This document shows, one piece after another, positions 30,778-40,103 of a stretch of 64,000 bases of DNA (position 1 is its first letter; each line of letters opens with the position of its first letter). The position numbers and the translations under genes were made by a program. Origin of the DNA: Cognaticolwellia beringensis (GTDB lineage: Bacteria; Pseudomonadota; Gammaproteobacteria; Enterobacterales; Alteromonadaceae); contig NZ_CP020465.1 in NCBI RefSeq assembly GCF_002076895.1, positions 3,410,001 to 3,474,000 on the forward strand. Direction: 5' to 3'. The notes below the pieces were generated by a model. The model did no database searches. It saw only the letters and a list, made by a program, of their open reading frames with translations, and was not told the origin of the DNA.

Positions 30778-31383
30778 TCACCAGTCAATACCCTTTTGCG
30801 CTTTTATACCATTATCAAACGCATGTTTTAGTGGTTGAACTTCACTGACGGTATCGGCAAGTTCAATAATACTTCGATGACATGCACGGCCAGTAATAAT
30901 GACATGTTGCATAGCAGGTCGGTTAACAATAGCTTCAATAACTTCATCTAAATCTAAATACTTGTATGACAGCATGTAGGTTAATTCATCAAGCAAAATT
31001 ACGTCGACACTTTCATCTTTTAGTAAGCGTTTTGCCTCTGCCCAGACTTGTGTTGCGGCGGCTATATCCTTTGATTTATCTTGGGTGTCCCAAGTAAAAC
31101 CAGTCGCCATTACATGAAATTCAACACCATTGCTTTCTAATAAATTACGTTCACCACAAGCCCAGTCGCCTTTAATAAACTGTAATGCAGCAGCTTTATA
31201 ACCATGGCCAACAGCGCGTGCTAATGTGCCAAAGCCTGAGGTCGACTTGCCTTTACCATTTCCGGTAATAACAATTAATAAGCCGCGCTCTTCTTGTGCT
31301 GAGTCAATGCGGGCATCAACCTTTTCTTTGATACGTTGCATGCGTGCTTGGTGTTTTTGAGTTTTATCTGTTTCTGTTGTCAT
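30778..31383 (-). CDS. cobO: Cob(I)yrinic acid a,c-diamide adenosyltransferase
   Basis: 201 residues of the CobA/CobO/BtuR family, cytoplasmic. The P-loop GNGKGKST is near 42-49, followed by GFGTLARAVGHG; the Walker B-like DVILLDELTYML is near 126-137, and RPAMQHVIITGR closes the fold. It adenosylates the cobalt of imported or scavenged corrinoids to give the coenzyme form. It is inserted between the transporter genes, 5 bases after btuC, linking uptake to activation. The symbol btuR would be equally fair. Confidence 0.92.
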   Translation of the reverse strand: MTTETDKTQKHQARMQRIKEKVDARIDSAQEERGLLIVITGNGKGKSTSGFGTLARAVGHGYKAAALQFIKGDWACGERNLLESNGVEFHVMATGFTWDTQDKSKDIAAATQVWAEAKRLLKDESVDVILLDELTYMLSYKYLDLDEVIEAIVNRPAMQHVIITGRACHRSIIELADTVSEVQPLKHAFDNGIKAQKGIDW

Positions 31384-31388
31384 AAGAA

Positions 31389-32396
31389 TTATCCTGTTTT
31401 ACGAGTGCGATACATAATCGCTAAAAAGAAAATGCTGCCAATGGCTGAGGTAATGATGCCAATAGGAATTTCGACATTGCTTAGCGCGCTGCGTGCTGCA
31501 ACATCAACCCAGACTAAAAAGCAGCCACCGACCAGTGCTGAACCGATAATTAACGGCATAGTTGTGACGCCAACTAATTGCCTAACAATATGTGGGATCA
31601 TTAAGCCAACAAAGCCGATACCTCCACAATAAGCAACGATGGTGGCGGTAACTGCCGCGCATAAAGCTAAAAGTATTAAGCGTAATTTATCAACGTTAAC
31701 GCCCAGGCTTGCCGCGCTTTCATCGCCGAGTAATAGCGCGTCAATTTGTCTGTGTAAGGCAAAAATAGTCAATAAAGTTATTAACACCATGGCACCGATC
31801 AAATAAAAATGAAACATTTCAACACGAGCTAAACTGCCCATCAACCAAAAAATGACGCGGTTGGTTGCAAAGGGATCGCCAAGATAAAGAATAAAATGAC
31901 TGATAGAACCTAGCATGAACGAGACGGCAACACCTGTTAGTAATAAGTGATTCATGTTCCGTAATAACGTGGCAATACCAAAAACAATAACCACGGAAAA
32001 TAAAGCGCCAAGAAATGCCGCCAATGGCAGTGTCAGTGACTGTTGATCGCTCACTACTAACGTGGCGATAGTCGCCCCTAAACCTGCACCAGAAATAATA
32101 CCAAATAAATAAGGGTCGGCGAGAGGATTTCGAGTAACATTTTGCAGAATAGCACCGGCACAGGCTAAGCCCATACCAGCGGCTAAACCGACTAATACGC
32201 GTGGGATCCGAATCTGCCAAATCACCATGTCGTGCATCGGCGAAGCACATTCATTAATCACACATTGAAATATATCAGCACTGGTAATCGTTGCAGGTCC
32301 ATAGGTAATCGACAAAACGATGGAGAAAAGGGTGAAAATAATTAAGCCTGAAAATACCCAAGTATTTTTACCTTTAATGGTACGGATAATACTCAT
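31389..32396 (-). CDS. btuC: Vitamin B12 ABC transporter permease
   Basis: 335 residues with about ten hydrophobic segments of the FecCD/BtuC family. Seen: RIPRVLVGLAAGMGLACAGAILQ near 63-85 (the typical R-P-R-x-L motif), NPLADPYLFGI, and GGIGFVGLMIPHIVR, the cytoplasmic coupling loop that contacts the ATPase. Its start overlaps the end of btuD by 4 bases. It forms the inner-membrane channel for corrinoid uptake. Confidence 0.9.
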   Translation of the reverse strand: MSIIRTIKGKNTWVFSGLIIFTLFSIVLSITYGPATITSADIFQCVINECASPMHDMVIWQIRIPRVLVGLAAGMGLACAGAILQNVTRNPLADPYLFGIISGAGLGATIATLVVSDQQSLTLPLAAFLGALFSVVIVFGIATLLRNMNHLLLTGVAVSFMLGSISHFILYLGDPFATNRVIFWLMGSLARVEMFHFYLIGAMVLITLLTIFALHRQIDALLLGDESAASLGVNVDKLRLILLALCAAVTATIVAYCGGIGFVGLMIPHIVRQLVGVTTMPLIIGSALVGGCFLVWVDVAARSALSNVEIPIGIITSAIGSIFFLAIMYRTRKTG

Positions 32397-33235
32397 GAAC
32401 TTTCACCTTGACGGTTATTCGACAAAGCTGAATTAAGTGCTGAAGGGATAACAGTAGAAACATCAGAAGCTGGATAAAAATACACTCTTGGCACGCCACA
32501 ATGTTTTGCATCGTCTCGATAACAAGGTAATCCAAAAACGTTGGTTAGTAACTCAGGCTTTAGCACTTGGTCTACACTGTTGTCACAAACTAAGTTGCCT
32601 TTATCTAACAAAAGTAATCTATTGCAGTAATGTGCGGCAAGATTGAGATCATGTATGGTCATAATTACGGTAATGTTTAATGCTTTAACCAGTTGTAATA
32701 TTTGGTGTTGATAGAAAATATCTAAGTGGTTTGTCGGTTCATCAAGTACGAGTATTTTTGCTTTTTGTACTAGGGCTTTAGCGATTAATACCCGTTGCTG
32801 CTCACCGCCGGACAGAGTGTTAAAATATTTAGCTTCGCTGCTGGCTAAGCCGACTTTTGCTAATGCCAGCATAATATTTTTTTTATCAGCATCGTTGTCA
32901 CGAGCAAACAGCGCTTTATAAGGCAGTAAACCCATTCGAACAACATCGTAAACTTTTAAATCAAATATCGGTGGCGCGTTTTGTACCACTAAAGCAAATG
33001 TTTGTGCTAATTCATGGGGTTTATATTGTGTTAATGCTTTATTTTTTAGTTTAATGCTTCCTTGCCAGTTTTTGTATTGGTTTAGTAAGCACTTTAGCAG
33101 TGAGGTTTTTCCTGCGCCATTGGGGCCTATAATGCCAATAATATCGCCGCGTGAAACGTCAAATGAAATGTTATTGAGAATAACTTGTTGATCAACTGAC
33201 CATGAGACTGCTTCAACACTGAGTAATTTTGTCAT
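32393..33235 (-). CDS. btuD: Vitamin B12 ABC transporter ATPase
   Basis: 280 residues. Walker A GPNGAGKTS near 37-45, signature LSGGEQQRV near 140-148, Walker B ILVLDEPTNHLD, and the H-loop in IMTIHDLNLA. The family is that of FecE/BtuD/HmuV importers. First gene of the operon, with a 230-base leader that begins with a cobalamin riboswitch. The C-terminal extension after about residue 255 (VYFYPASDVS and onward) is not part of the ATPase core and is of unknown use. Confidence 0.9.
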   Translation of the reverse strand: MTKLLSVEAVSWSVDQQVILNNISFDVSRGDIIGIIGPNGAGKTSLLKCLLNQYKNWQGSIKLKNKALTQYKPHELAQTFALVVQNAPPIFDLKVYDVVRMGLLPYKALFARDNDADKKNIMLALAKVGLASSEAKYFNTLSGGEQQRVLIAKALVQKAKILVLDEPTNHLDIFYQHQILQLVKALNITVIMTIHDLNLAAHYCNRLLLLDKGNLVCDNSVDQVLKPELLTNVFGLPCYRDDAKHCGVPRVYFYPASDVSTVIPSALNSALSNNRQGESS

Positions 33236-33464
33236 TAAAGGCTGCCTAGCTTAATGCACAGTAAGTGTGGAATATTTTGAATAATGTGCAAGTTGTATAT
33301 TTTCATTACAGCCTAAAGCTTTTTTAAAGCCTATGTTCAATATTTAAAAACATAAAGTAGATAAAGTCATTAAGGCGCGGCAATAGGATACAAATGTCTT
33401 GTTGACAGTGTAACTCACGTGTATTCCCGCACGGCGTTAACTTTATTAGCGTTGTAAAATTTTT

Positions 33465-33593
33465 GATACTAGGTGTCCTGACTTATAACTTTAAAGTAAA
33501 GCTATATACAGTTGCGGGTACAGTCACGGCATTAAACCGTGTTCCCTATAAATTAGCCAATAAAGAACAATTATGTTTCTGGCTAAAGGTATC
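33465..33593 (-). ncRNA. Cobalamin riboswitch of the btu operon
   Basis: Read on the minus strand: P1 half GATAC (33593-33589), then TATAGGGAACACGGT, the matching stem GCCGTG, ACTGTACCCGCAACTGTA, and the 3' element AAGTCAGGACACC ending in GTATC (33469-33465), which pairs with the first half. GGGAA, CCCGCAACTGT and AGTCAGGA are the conserved blocks of B12 aptamers. A sigma-70 promoter lies directly upstream. After the aptamer, 229 bases remain before btuD with no clear terminator, so control may be translational. Confidence 0.9.
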
Positions 33594-33609
33594 GTTTATT
33601 AAGTGGGGG

Positions 33610-33638
33610 ATTTTACGGTTAAGTATACGGCTTTACAA
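33610..33638 (-). promoter_or_regulatory. Promoter of the riboswitch-btuDC-cobO-btuF transcript
   Basis: On the minus strand TTGTAA (33638-33633) and TAAAAT (33615-33610) are separated by exactly 17 bases. Transcription would begin near 33603, about ten bases before the aptamer P1 stem, which fits a riboswitch leader. Confidence 0.7.
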
Positions 33639-33679
33639 TGAAAACCTTATAGCGATGACAGTGATGGCTATACAACAGG

Positions 33680-33705
33680 CATAAAAAAGGAGCCGAAGCT
33701 CCTTT
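33680..33705 (-). terminator. Terminator of the M13 peptidase gene
   Basis: Perfect 8-bp arms AAAGGAGC/GCTCCTTT with a CGAA tetraloop. On the minus strand they continue into a T run. It lies 31 bases past the peptidase stop and upstream of the btu promoter, insulating the two units. Confidence 0.88.
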
Positions 33706-33735
33706 ATAGTTTTCTAGTAATCTAGCATTTAAAGC

Positions 33736-35802
33736 TTACCAAATTTTAACGCGCTTCTCAGGCGCTATATACATAGCGTCACCTTCTTTCACATCAAATG
33801 CGCGATAAAACTCAGGCATGTTAGATAATGAGCCTAAAGCACGGAATTCAGCAGGAGAATGCGGGTCAGTTGCTACAAGGTTGCGTAATGATTTTTCAAC
33901 CATTTTTCCACGCCATACTTGCGCATAGCCCATGAAGAAACGTTGATCGCCAGTTAAGCCGTCAATTACGGTCGCTTCTTTACCATTTAATGATGCTTTG
34001 TAAGCTTTATACGCGATACTCACACCTGATAAATCACCAATGTTTTCGCCTAACGTTAGTTCACCATTAACGTTTAAGTCATCAAATACCGCATAATTAC
34101 TGTATTGTGCAACTAAGTTGTCAGTACGTACTTTAAAGGCAGCTAAATCTTCTTCAGTCCACCAGTTACGCATATTGCCGTCACCGTCATATTTACTGCC
34201 TTGGTCATCAAAACCATGGCCCATTTCATGACCAATAACCGCGCCAATTCCACCGTAGTTTACAGCGTCGTCTGCGGCTAAATTAAAAAATGGTGGTTGT
34301 AAAATTGCGGCTGGAAATACAATTTCATTTTTAGTTGGATTGTAATAAGCGTTCACAGTTTGAGGTGTCATACCCCATTCTTGACGGTCGATTGGCCCAC
34401 CTAGTTTAGCGACCTCTTTATTGTGACCCACTATGCCAGATCGTATTTTGTTACCCACTAAGTCGTCACTTTTAATGGTTAGTTCAGAGTAATCTTCCCA
34501 TTTATCTGGGTAGCCTATTTTAGGATCAAAGCTTGCTAGTTTTACGTGTGCTGCTTTTTTAGTAGAATCTGACATCCACTCTAGGTCATCAATGCTTGCG
34601 CCGTAAGCACCGCGTAAATTTTCAACCAACTGTGTCATGCGTGTTTTAGCTTCAGGTTTAAAGTGACGGGCAACATACACTTTACCGATAACTTCACCTA
34701 AGTTGCTATTAACTACCGAAACGCCACGCTTCCACATTGGGCGCTGTTCTTCACGACCACTTAATTGCTTAGAATAGAAATCAAAATTTTCATTATCTAA
34801 TGCTGTGGTGAGTGAGCTAGCAAAATTACTTAAGGTATGGAAAGTTAAGTAAGTCTGCCAATCAGCAAGTGATGTAGCAGCAAAAGTTTCACCAAAACCT
34901 TTCACAAATGAAGGTTGGTTAACAATTAAATCTTTCTGAGCAGGAACACCCTGTGCTTCAAGGAAAGCTGTCCAGTTAAAGGCATCAGTTACTGTGTTTA
35001 AATCGCTAACATTAAATTTGTTATAGCGTTTAGTGCTGTCACGTGATTCAACTTTAGTCCAATGAAAACCTGCAAGCTTTGTTTCAAGTGCCATAATGGT
35101 TTGCGCTGCCGCTTTACCGTCTTTTAAACCTGCTAGGTTAAACATATTTTCAATGTGGGCAATGTAACCTGTACGCAGTGCGGCAAAACGTTCGGTTTCA
35201 TTAAAGTAGTAATCTCGGTCAGGTAAACCTAAACCGTTTTGCCATACATGTGTGGCGTAACGAGTAGAGTCTTTCGCATCAACACTAATGTAAAAAGCTA
35301 ACGGGCTACCAACACCAATTTTTTGATTTTCACCAAAGAAAGTTGCGAGTTCATTTTTATCTTTCAGGCTATTAATGCGGTCAAATATAGCTTGTATTGG
35401 CGCAGTACCCGCAGCGTTACGTGCATCTGTATCCATGAATGAACGAAATAAGTCAGCAACTTTTTGCTCGTCGCTACCCATTTTTAAGTCTTTAGTTGCG
35501 GCTAATTCTTCGATAATGGCTTTGACGCTATCATCAGCTTCATCACGTAAGTCGTAAAATGAACCAATTGAGGTTTTGTCGCCAGGTATTTCATTGTTGT
35601 TCAACCATGCGCCGTTAACGTAACGATAGAAGTTGTCTTGAGGACGAACCGATAAATCCATATTGGCTTTATCAATACCAGATGCTAATGCTGTTTTTTG
35701 CATTACTGGTGCTTCAACAGCCGCTTTTGGACTGGTGTTATCATTACAACCTGCAATGAATAGTAAAGAGGTGCAAACGGCACTTGTTATTATTTTCTTC
35801 AT
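33736..35802 (-). CDS. pepO: M13-family zinc metallopeptidase lipoprotein (PepO-like)
   Basis: 688 residues. Lipoprotein signal with lipobox IAGC (Cys19), so it is membrane-anchored in the envelope. M13 features: SVRPQDNFYRYVNGAW near 51-66, the substrate-binding NAYYNPTKNEIVFPAAILQPPFF region (NAYY near 484), zinc motif HEMGH at 525-529, and the third ligand Glu in GELTLGENIGDLSG. Members cut peptides of moderate size. The C-terminus ends VKIW as usual for the family. Single gene with its own terminator; its upstream region is shared with lolC. Confidence 0.93.
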   Translation of the reverse strand: MKKIITSAVCTSLLFIAGCNDNTSPKAAVEAPVMQKTALASGIDKANMDLSVRPQDNFYRYVNGAWLNNNEIPGDKTSIGSFYDLRDEADDSVKAIIEELAATKDLKMGSDEQKVADLFRSFMDTDARNAAGTAPIQAIFDRINSLKDKNELATFFGENQKIGVGSPLAFYISVDAKDSTRYATHVWQNGLGLPDRDYYFNETERFAALRTGYIAHIENMFNLAGLKDGKAAAQTIMALETKLAGFHWTKVESRDSTKRYNKFNVSDLNTVTDAFNWTAFLEAQGVPAQKDLIVNQPSFVKGFGETFAATSLADWQTYLTFHTLSNFASSLTTALDNENFDFYSKQLSGREEQRPMWKRGVSVVNSNLGEVIGKVYVARHFKPEAKTRMTQLVENLRGAYGASIDDLEWMSDSTKKAAHVKLASFDPKIGYPDKWEDYSELTIKSDDLVGNKIRSGIVGHNKEVAKLGGPIDRQEWGMTPQTVNAYYNPTKNEIVFPAAILQPPFFNLAADDAVNYGGIGAVIGHEMGHGFDDQGSKYDGDGNMRNWWTEEDLAAFKVRTDNLVAQYSNYAVFDDLNVNGELTLGENIGDLSGVSIAYKAYKASLNGKEATVIDGLTGDQRFFMGYAQVWRGKMVEKSLRNLVATDPHSPAEFRALGSLSNMPEFYRAFDVKEGDAMYIAPEKRVKIW

Positions 35803-36206
35803 TCAATACTCACGATTTAATTTATATTATGTAGGAGGCTCAGAGGGTTGCAGAGCATTTATTTAAAGTACTCGATATTAAAGGCTATTAAGCCGATTTG
35901 CTAGAATAATGTTAATTTTTTTAACACTTTATTAACTTTAAGGTGTGGTTTTAAATTTACACTGCAATTAATAGGGCGATTAATCGACTAAATTAGCGTG
36001 GTTGTTCGGGGGGCGGTTTCGGCTTAAAGCATTGGTTATCTGTCGGCTGTAATTTTTGATACGCAGGTTTTTGCTTATTGTTTACCACATTTTTCGTAAA
36101 ATATGGAAAAGTTAATAAAGTCAGAAGATATATCTTTATGAGCTGTGCTATGATTTTACGCTCAATAATCTTGGTACTATTACCATTATCAATAAAGAAA
36201 GAGTTC
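35803..36206. other. Divergent intergenic region between the M13 peptidase and lolC
   Basis: About 400 bases holding the promoters of both directions. The minus-strand frame 35993-36208 encodes a proline-rich tail (KPKPPPEQPR) but has no supported start. It is listed as unproven. No repeat or RNA gene was seen. Confidence 0.5.
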
Positions 36207-37427
36207 ATGTTTCAGCCAGTTAGTGTTTACATCGGCTTAAAGTACAGTCGTAGCAGTCATGGAAAAGGTTTTGTTTCTTTTATCACCTTTTTTTCTATTA
36301 TCGGTATTGTGCTTGGTGTCGCCTCTTTGATCACGGTTGTTTCTGTCATGGATGGTTTAGAGCGCGAGCAAAAAAGGCGAGTATTGGGCTTGGTGCCACA
36401 TGTGTTAATGTCTACCCCGCAAACCCACATTAATAATTGGCGAGATTTACAGCATGATATTCTCGCTTTACCTGGCGTTACGCAAGTTACACCTTTTCAG
36501 GAAAGTGAAGCATTAATTCAGTCTAAAACAGCGCTACAAGGTGTTTTAGTACATGGCATTATGCCTGAGTTTGAAGAGCATAATATTATCAATAGTGCCA
36601 TGGAATATGGTCAATTATCCCATTTAGATACACAGCCATTTAGCCTTGTTTTAGGGCAAGCTTTAGCGCTAAAATTAAATGTTAGCTTAGGTGATGTTGT
36701 ACGCTTAACTTTACCCAATAAAACCTTGTTTACCCCTATGGGCCGGGTGCCAGTTCATCGTACTTTTACTATTGTGGGGATTTTTAATGTTGGATCTCAA
36801 GTAGATGAGGCTATGGTCTATATTGAAATTAAGGATGGCGCAAAACTACACCGAAACAAAGGTAATGGCGTTAATCAATTAAGGCTATATTTGGATGATG
36901 CGTTTAACGCTCAGCAAGTCATTTCACAGTTATCAGTTAAGTACCCAAACTTTCAATTTGTAAGCTGGCAAGAGAGCCAAGGGGCATTGTTTGCTGCGGT
37001 GAGTATGGAAAAAAATATGATGTGGCTAATGCTGAGCTTAATTGTTGCCGTTGCAGCTTTTAATATTGTTTCAGCATTAGTAATGGTAGTTATTGATAAA
37101 CAAGGTGAAATTAGTATTTTACAAACACTAGGTTTAGATCGAAGCGGCATTGTTAAAATATTTATTACCCAAGGCTTAACTAATGGTATTTTGGGCGTTA
37201 TTTTGGGCGTAACATTTGGGGTAATACTAACGCTGAATTTAAACACTATATTTGGTTTGCTCGGGGTTAATTTATTAGGGGCAGGGCAAACATTACCTAT
37301 TGCGCTTGACCCCGTAAATATTTTAGTCATTGTCACCTCTGCGCTAGCAATGAGCTTTTTAGCGACGCTTTATCCTGCTTATCGTGCCGCGCAAACTCTG
37401 CCTGCAGAGGTATTAAGAAATGAATAG
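36207..37427 (+). CDS. lolC: Lipoprotein-releasing ABC transporter permease LolC
   Basis: 406 residues from ATG at 36207; a longer frame from 36078 adds 43 residues that do not belong to the family. The start [15 protein letters not shown] is typical. One membrane segment near 25-50 precedes a large periplasmic domain, and three more segments follow from about 265 to the end ([29 protein letters not shown] shortened here to [11 protein letters not shown]). With LolD and LolE it extracts lipoproteins from the inner membrane and passes them to LolA. Its end overlaps lolD by 8 bases. Confidence 0.93.
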   Translation: MFQPVSVYIGLKYSRSSHGKGFVSFITFFSIIGIVLGVASLITVVSVMDGLEREQKRRVLGLVPHVLMSTPQTHINNWRDLQHDILALPGVTQVTPFQESEALIQSKTALQGVLVHGIMPEFEEHNIINSAMEYGQLSHLDTQPFSLVLGQALALKLNVSLGDVVRLTLPNKTLFTPMGRVPVHRTFTIVGIFNVGSQVDEAMVYIEIKDGAKLHRNKGNGVNQLRLYLDDAFNAQQVISQLSVKYPNFQFVSWQESQGALFAAVSMEKNMMWLMLSLIVAVAAFNIVSALVMVVIDKQGEISILQTLGLDRSGIVKIFITQGLTNGILGVILGVTFGVILTLNLNTIFGLLGVNLLGAGQTLPIALDPVNILVIVTSALAMSFLATLYPAYRAAQTLPAEVLRNE

Positions 37428-38226
37428 TAAATTGAAAAATAAAATGGACAGTGAATTGAATAACAACATAAACACAGACGGCGATGAATCCAAAGTTAAA
37501 GCTGGACTTGCACTGGGGCTAGAGTGTCGTCAGCTAAGTAAATCTTATCAGCAAGGACCTGTTACAACACAGGTATTGTCGAAGCTTGATTTAGCGGTTA
37601 AAGCAGGGGAATTAGTTGCTATTGTTGGCAGTTCTGGCTGTGGTAAAAGTACATTTTTGCATTTAGCTGGCGCGTTAGATACGCCAAGTGCTGGTGAAGT
37701 GTTTATAAATGGTGTCAATATTCATCAGTTAACTGAAAAACAGCGAGCGAAATTTCGCAACCAACATATCGGCTTTATTTATCAGTTTCATCATTTAATG
37801 ATGGAGTTTACTGCAGAAGAGAATGTAGCTATGCCATTGTTGATTCGTGGCGATAAACCTAAAGCAGCGATTTCCCAAGCTCAAGCTATGCTTGAACAGG
37901 TTGGTTTGGCCCATCGCAGTCATCATCGACCGTCAGAGCTTTCCGGTGGTGAGCGTCAGCGTGTTGCTATTGCTCGTGCGTTAGTAACTAAGCCATCGCT
38001 TGTTTTAGCCGATGAACCAACGGGTAATTTAGATTTTGATACGGCTGAACAAATTTATCAGTTGCTACAGGAGTTAAATCGCACGGTAAATACTAGCTTT
38101 GTTATCGTCACTCATGATTTAACGTTAGCGGCAAAAATGGATCGGCAACTAAAATTAGACCACGGACACCTAAAGCCGCTTGAAGAAGCTAACGACATAA
38201 GTAAATCGAACGATGGGGAAGCTTAG
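37420..38226 (+). CDS. lolD: Lipoprotein-releasing ABC transporter ATPase LolD
   Basis: 268 residues. Walker [10 protein letters not shown] near 71-79, the LolD motif [17 protein letters not shown] near 125-141 that couples to LolC/E, signature [15 protein letters not shown], and Walker [13 protein letters not shown]. An N-terminal extension of about 35 polar residues precedes the usual LolD start; an ATG at codon 9 could shorten it slightly. Overlaps lolC and abuts lolE, so the three are one operon. Confidence 0.93.
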   Translation: MNSKLKNKMDSELNNNINTDGDESKVKAGLALGLECRQLSKSYQQGPVTTQVLSKLDLAVKAGELVAIVGSSGCGKSTFLHLAGALDTPSAGEVFINGVNIHQLTEKQRAKFRNQHIGFIYQFHHLMMEFTAEENVAMPLLIRGDKPKAAISQAQAMLEQVGLAHRSHHRPSELSGGERQRVAIARALVTKPSLVLADEPTGNLDFDTAEQIYQLLQELNRTVNTSFVIVTHDLTLAAKMDRQLKLDHGHLKPLEEANDISKSNDGEA

Positions 38227-39492
38227 GTGCTAAAACCGTTAAGTGTTTTTATTGGCTTACGATATGTTCGAAGTCGTCATAGTAAAGGGTTTTCATCATT
38301 TATATCAGCATCTTCAACCATTGGTATTGCCATTGGCGTTATGGTGCTAATTGTTGTGCTGTCAGCAATGAATGGTTTTGAACGGGCTTTAGCTACGCAC
38401 TTATTATCTATTGTGCCTCATGCTGAAGTGCTGGCTGTTAATGAGCCTATTAATAAGTGGCCGGAAAATGTTGCGTTAATTCAGCAAAACCCAAAGGTGA
38501 TTGCCGCCGCTCCGTTTATAAAAACGCAAGGTATGATGCAAAAGTCTGCGGCACTTAAAGGTGTTGAAATACGTGGTGTAGACGTAGAATTAGAACAGCA
38601 AGTTTCGGCTATCTCACGTTATATGATCGCAGGTGACTGGCAAGATTTAATGCTTGAAAATGGTGTTGTTATTGGCGCAGGTATTGCGCGTAAGCTTTCG
38701 GTACAGGTGGGAGATACGGTTCAGTTGTTACTACCACCCGTTGTTTCGAATAACCAACAATCGAGAAAAAATCAACAATTTCCAGTACCCATGACCCAAC
38801 AGGCAACCATTGTTGGTGTGTTTAAATTTGGCGGTACCATTGATGACACACAAGTATTTATTAACTTAGCAAAAGCCAGTGAACTACTCGGTTATCAAGC
38901 AGATGAAGTGCAAGGTATACGTCTAAAAGTCGCGGATGTTTTTGCGGCGCCACAAATTGTTCGAGACGTAGCATACAATTTTGACTTTTATGTTTATATG
39001 TTGGATTGGACGCGCAGTCATGGTCACTTATTTAATGATATTCAACTGGTGCGTTTAGTGATGTTTATTGTTTTGGTGCTAGTGATTGCCGTGGCGAGTT
39101 TTAACATAGTGTCGACCTTGATTATGGCCGTAAATGAGAAAAAATCAGATATTGCGATATTAAAAACCATGGGCGCTAAATCAAGCACGATTATGACCAG
39201 TTTTATGTTTCAAGGTTTAATGAATGGCATTGTTGGATGTGCACTTGGCGCTAGTTTGGGGATTTTAATTTCGTTGAATTTAACGGATATTATTCGTGCC
39301 ATTGAAACGACATTATCGATGGAGTTTTTATCTTCAGATGTTTATTTTATTGATTTCTTACCAACACTGTTACGCCAGCAAGATGTTATTAATACCGTTA
39401 TCACTGCGTTGGCTATGAGTTTGTTAGCGACTATTTATCCTGCATGGCGAGCAACAAAAGTTGAACCTGCACAAGTGCTAGGGCAAGCATAA
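38227..39492 (+). CDS. lolE: Lipoprotein-releasing ABC transporter permease LolE
   Basis: 421 residues starting at GTG 38227, immediately after the lolD stop. Same layout as LolC: MLKPLSVFIGLRYVRSRHSKG start, one membrane segment at about 24-48, a periplasmic domain, and three C-terminal segments ending LLATIYPAWRATKVEPAQVL. The separate LolC and LolE genes show the heterodimeric LolCDE type rather than the LolF type. A hairpin follows the stop. Confidence 0.93.
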   Translation: MLKPLSVFIGLRYVRSRHSKGFSSFISASSTIGIAIGVMVLIVVLSAMNGFERALATHLLSIVPHAEVLAVNEPINKWPENVALIQQNPKVIAAAPFIKTQGMMQKSAALKGVEIRGVDVELEQQVSAISRYMIAGDWQDLMLENGVVIGAGIARKLSVQVGDTVQLLLPPVVSNNQQSRKNQQFPVPMTQQATIVGVFKFGGTIDDTQVFINLAKASELLGYQADEVQGIRLKVADVFAAPQIVRDVAYNFDFYVYMLDWTRSHGHLFNDIQLVRLVMFIVLVLVIAVASFNIVSTLIMAVNEKKSDIAILKTMGAKSSTIMTSFMFQGLMNGIVGCALGASLGILISLNLTDIIRAIETTLSMEFLSSDVYFIDFLPTLLRQQDVINTVITALAMSLLATIYPAWRATKVEPAQVLGQA

Positions 39493-39507
39493 ATGGGATG
39501 ATTTTAT

Positions 39508-39534
39508 AACATAAAAACTCGTTGTTTTTATGTT
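39508..39534 (+). terminator. Probable terminator after lolE
   Basis: Perfect 11-bp arms AACATAAAAAC/GTTTTTATGTT with a 5-base loop, 15 bases past the lolE stop. No T run follows, and the stem is AT-rich, so its strength is uncertain. It lies between convergent genes and could serve both. Confidence 0.5.
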
Positions 39535-39570
39535 AATGAGAATGACTTATTCGGTAAACGCCAATATGTT

Positions 39571-40086
39571 TTAACTTCGGCGCTCTTTTCTTTTCTTCCA
39601 TTCTTTGGCAACGGAAAAGCGCCAAAATGTATTTATCGCTAAATATCCTAAGATAGAAAAAATAGTCGCAAGCACCACACAACCGAGCATAAATGCGGGA
39701 CCAATCGTGGAAACGCTATCGACTAACCATTGCCAGTTCGCTTCAAAAGCAAACTTTCTTGTTGGAACACCAATAATCCAAGTGCCAACTAGGTAGCAGA
39801 AATAAAAAATTGCCGGCATAGTCAAAGGGTTAGTGATCCAACAAAGGACAATCGATAAAGGAAGGTTTGCATGTACTATAATTGCAAAGCCTGCCGCTAA
39901 AACCATTTGAAATGGTACGGGCATAAAGGCAAAAAATAACCCCACAGCAAATGCTTTACTCACTGAACGGCGGTTAAGATGCCATAAATTAGCGTTATGC
40001 AGTAGCGTACCGAAAATTTTTAAATGCTTATTTTTTTTAATCGTTTGATGATCTGGCATTAGGCGTTTAATGAGTTTTTTCGGCAT
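39571..40086 (-). CDS. DUF2062 membrane protein
   Basis: 171 residues with three hydrophobic segments (about 47-75, 80-105 and 130-152). The start region has the DUF2062 feature NRRSVSKAFAVGLFFAFMPVPFQMVLAAGFA, of which AVGLFFAFMPVPFQM is the key part, and CWITNPLTMPAIFYF follows. Function unknown. In relatives it often lies next to comEC and msbA, as here: it diverges from comEC with only 17 bases between the starts. Confidence 0.85.
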   Translation of the reverse strand: MPKKLIKRLMPDHQTIKKNKHLKIFGTLLHNANLWHLNRRSVSKAFAVGLFFAFMPVPFQMVLAAGFAIIVHANLPLSIVLCWITNPLTMPAIFYFCYLVGTWIIGVPTRKFAFEANWQWLVDSVSTIGPAFMLGCVVLATIFSILGYLAINTFWRFSVAKEWKKRKERRS

Positions 40087-40103
40087 AAATTTACTTAACT
40101 TTA

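Noticed and set aside
33370..33440. Second riboswitch-like stretch (GGGAATACACG and ACACTGTC on the minus strand)
   Set aside because: It lacks the CCCGCAACTGT and AGTCAGGA blocks; only the aptamer at 33465-33593 has all conserved elements.
33463..33684. Plus-strand frame of 73 codons
   Set aside because: It lies over the minus-strand cobalamin riboswitch and its promoter, has no ribosome site and no family features.
35993..36208. Minus-strand frame of 71 codons with a proline-rich end
   Set aside because: Overlaps the lolC start region and lacks a supported start; only the last 30 residues look protein-like.
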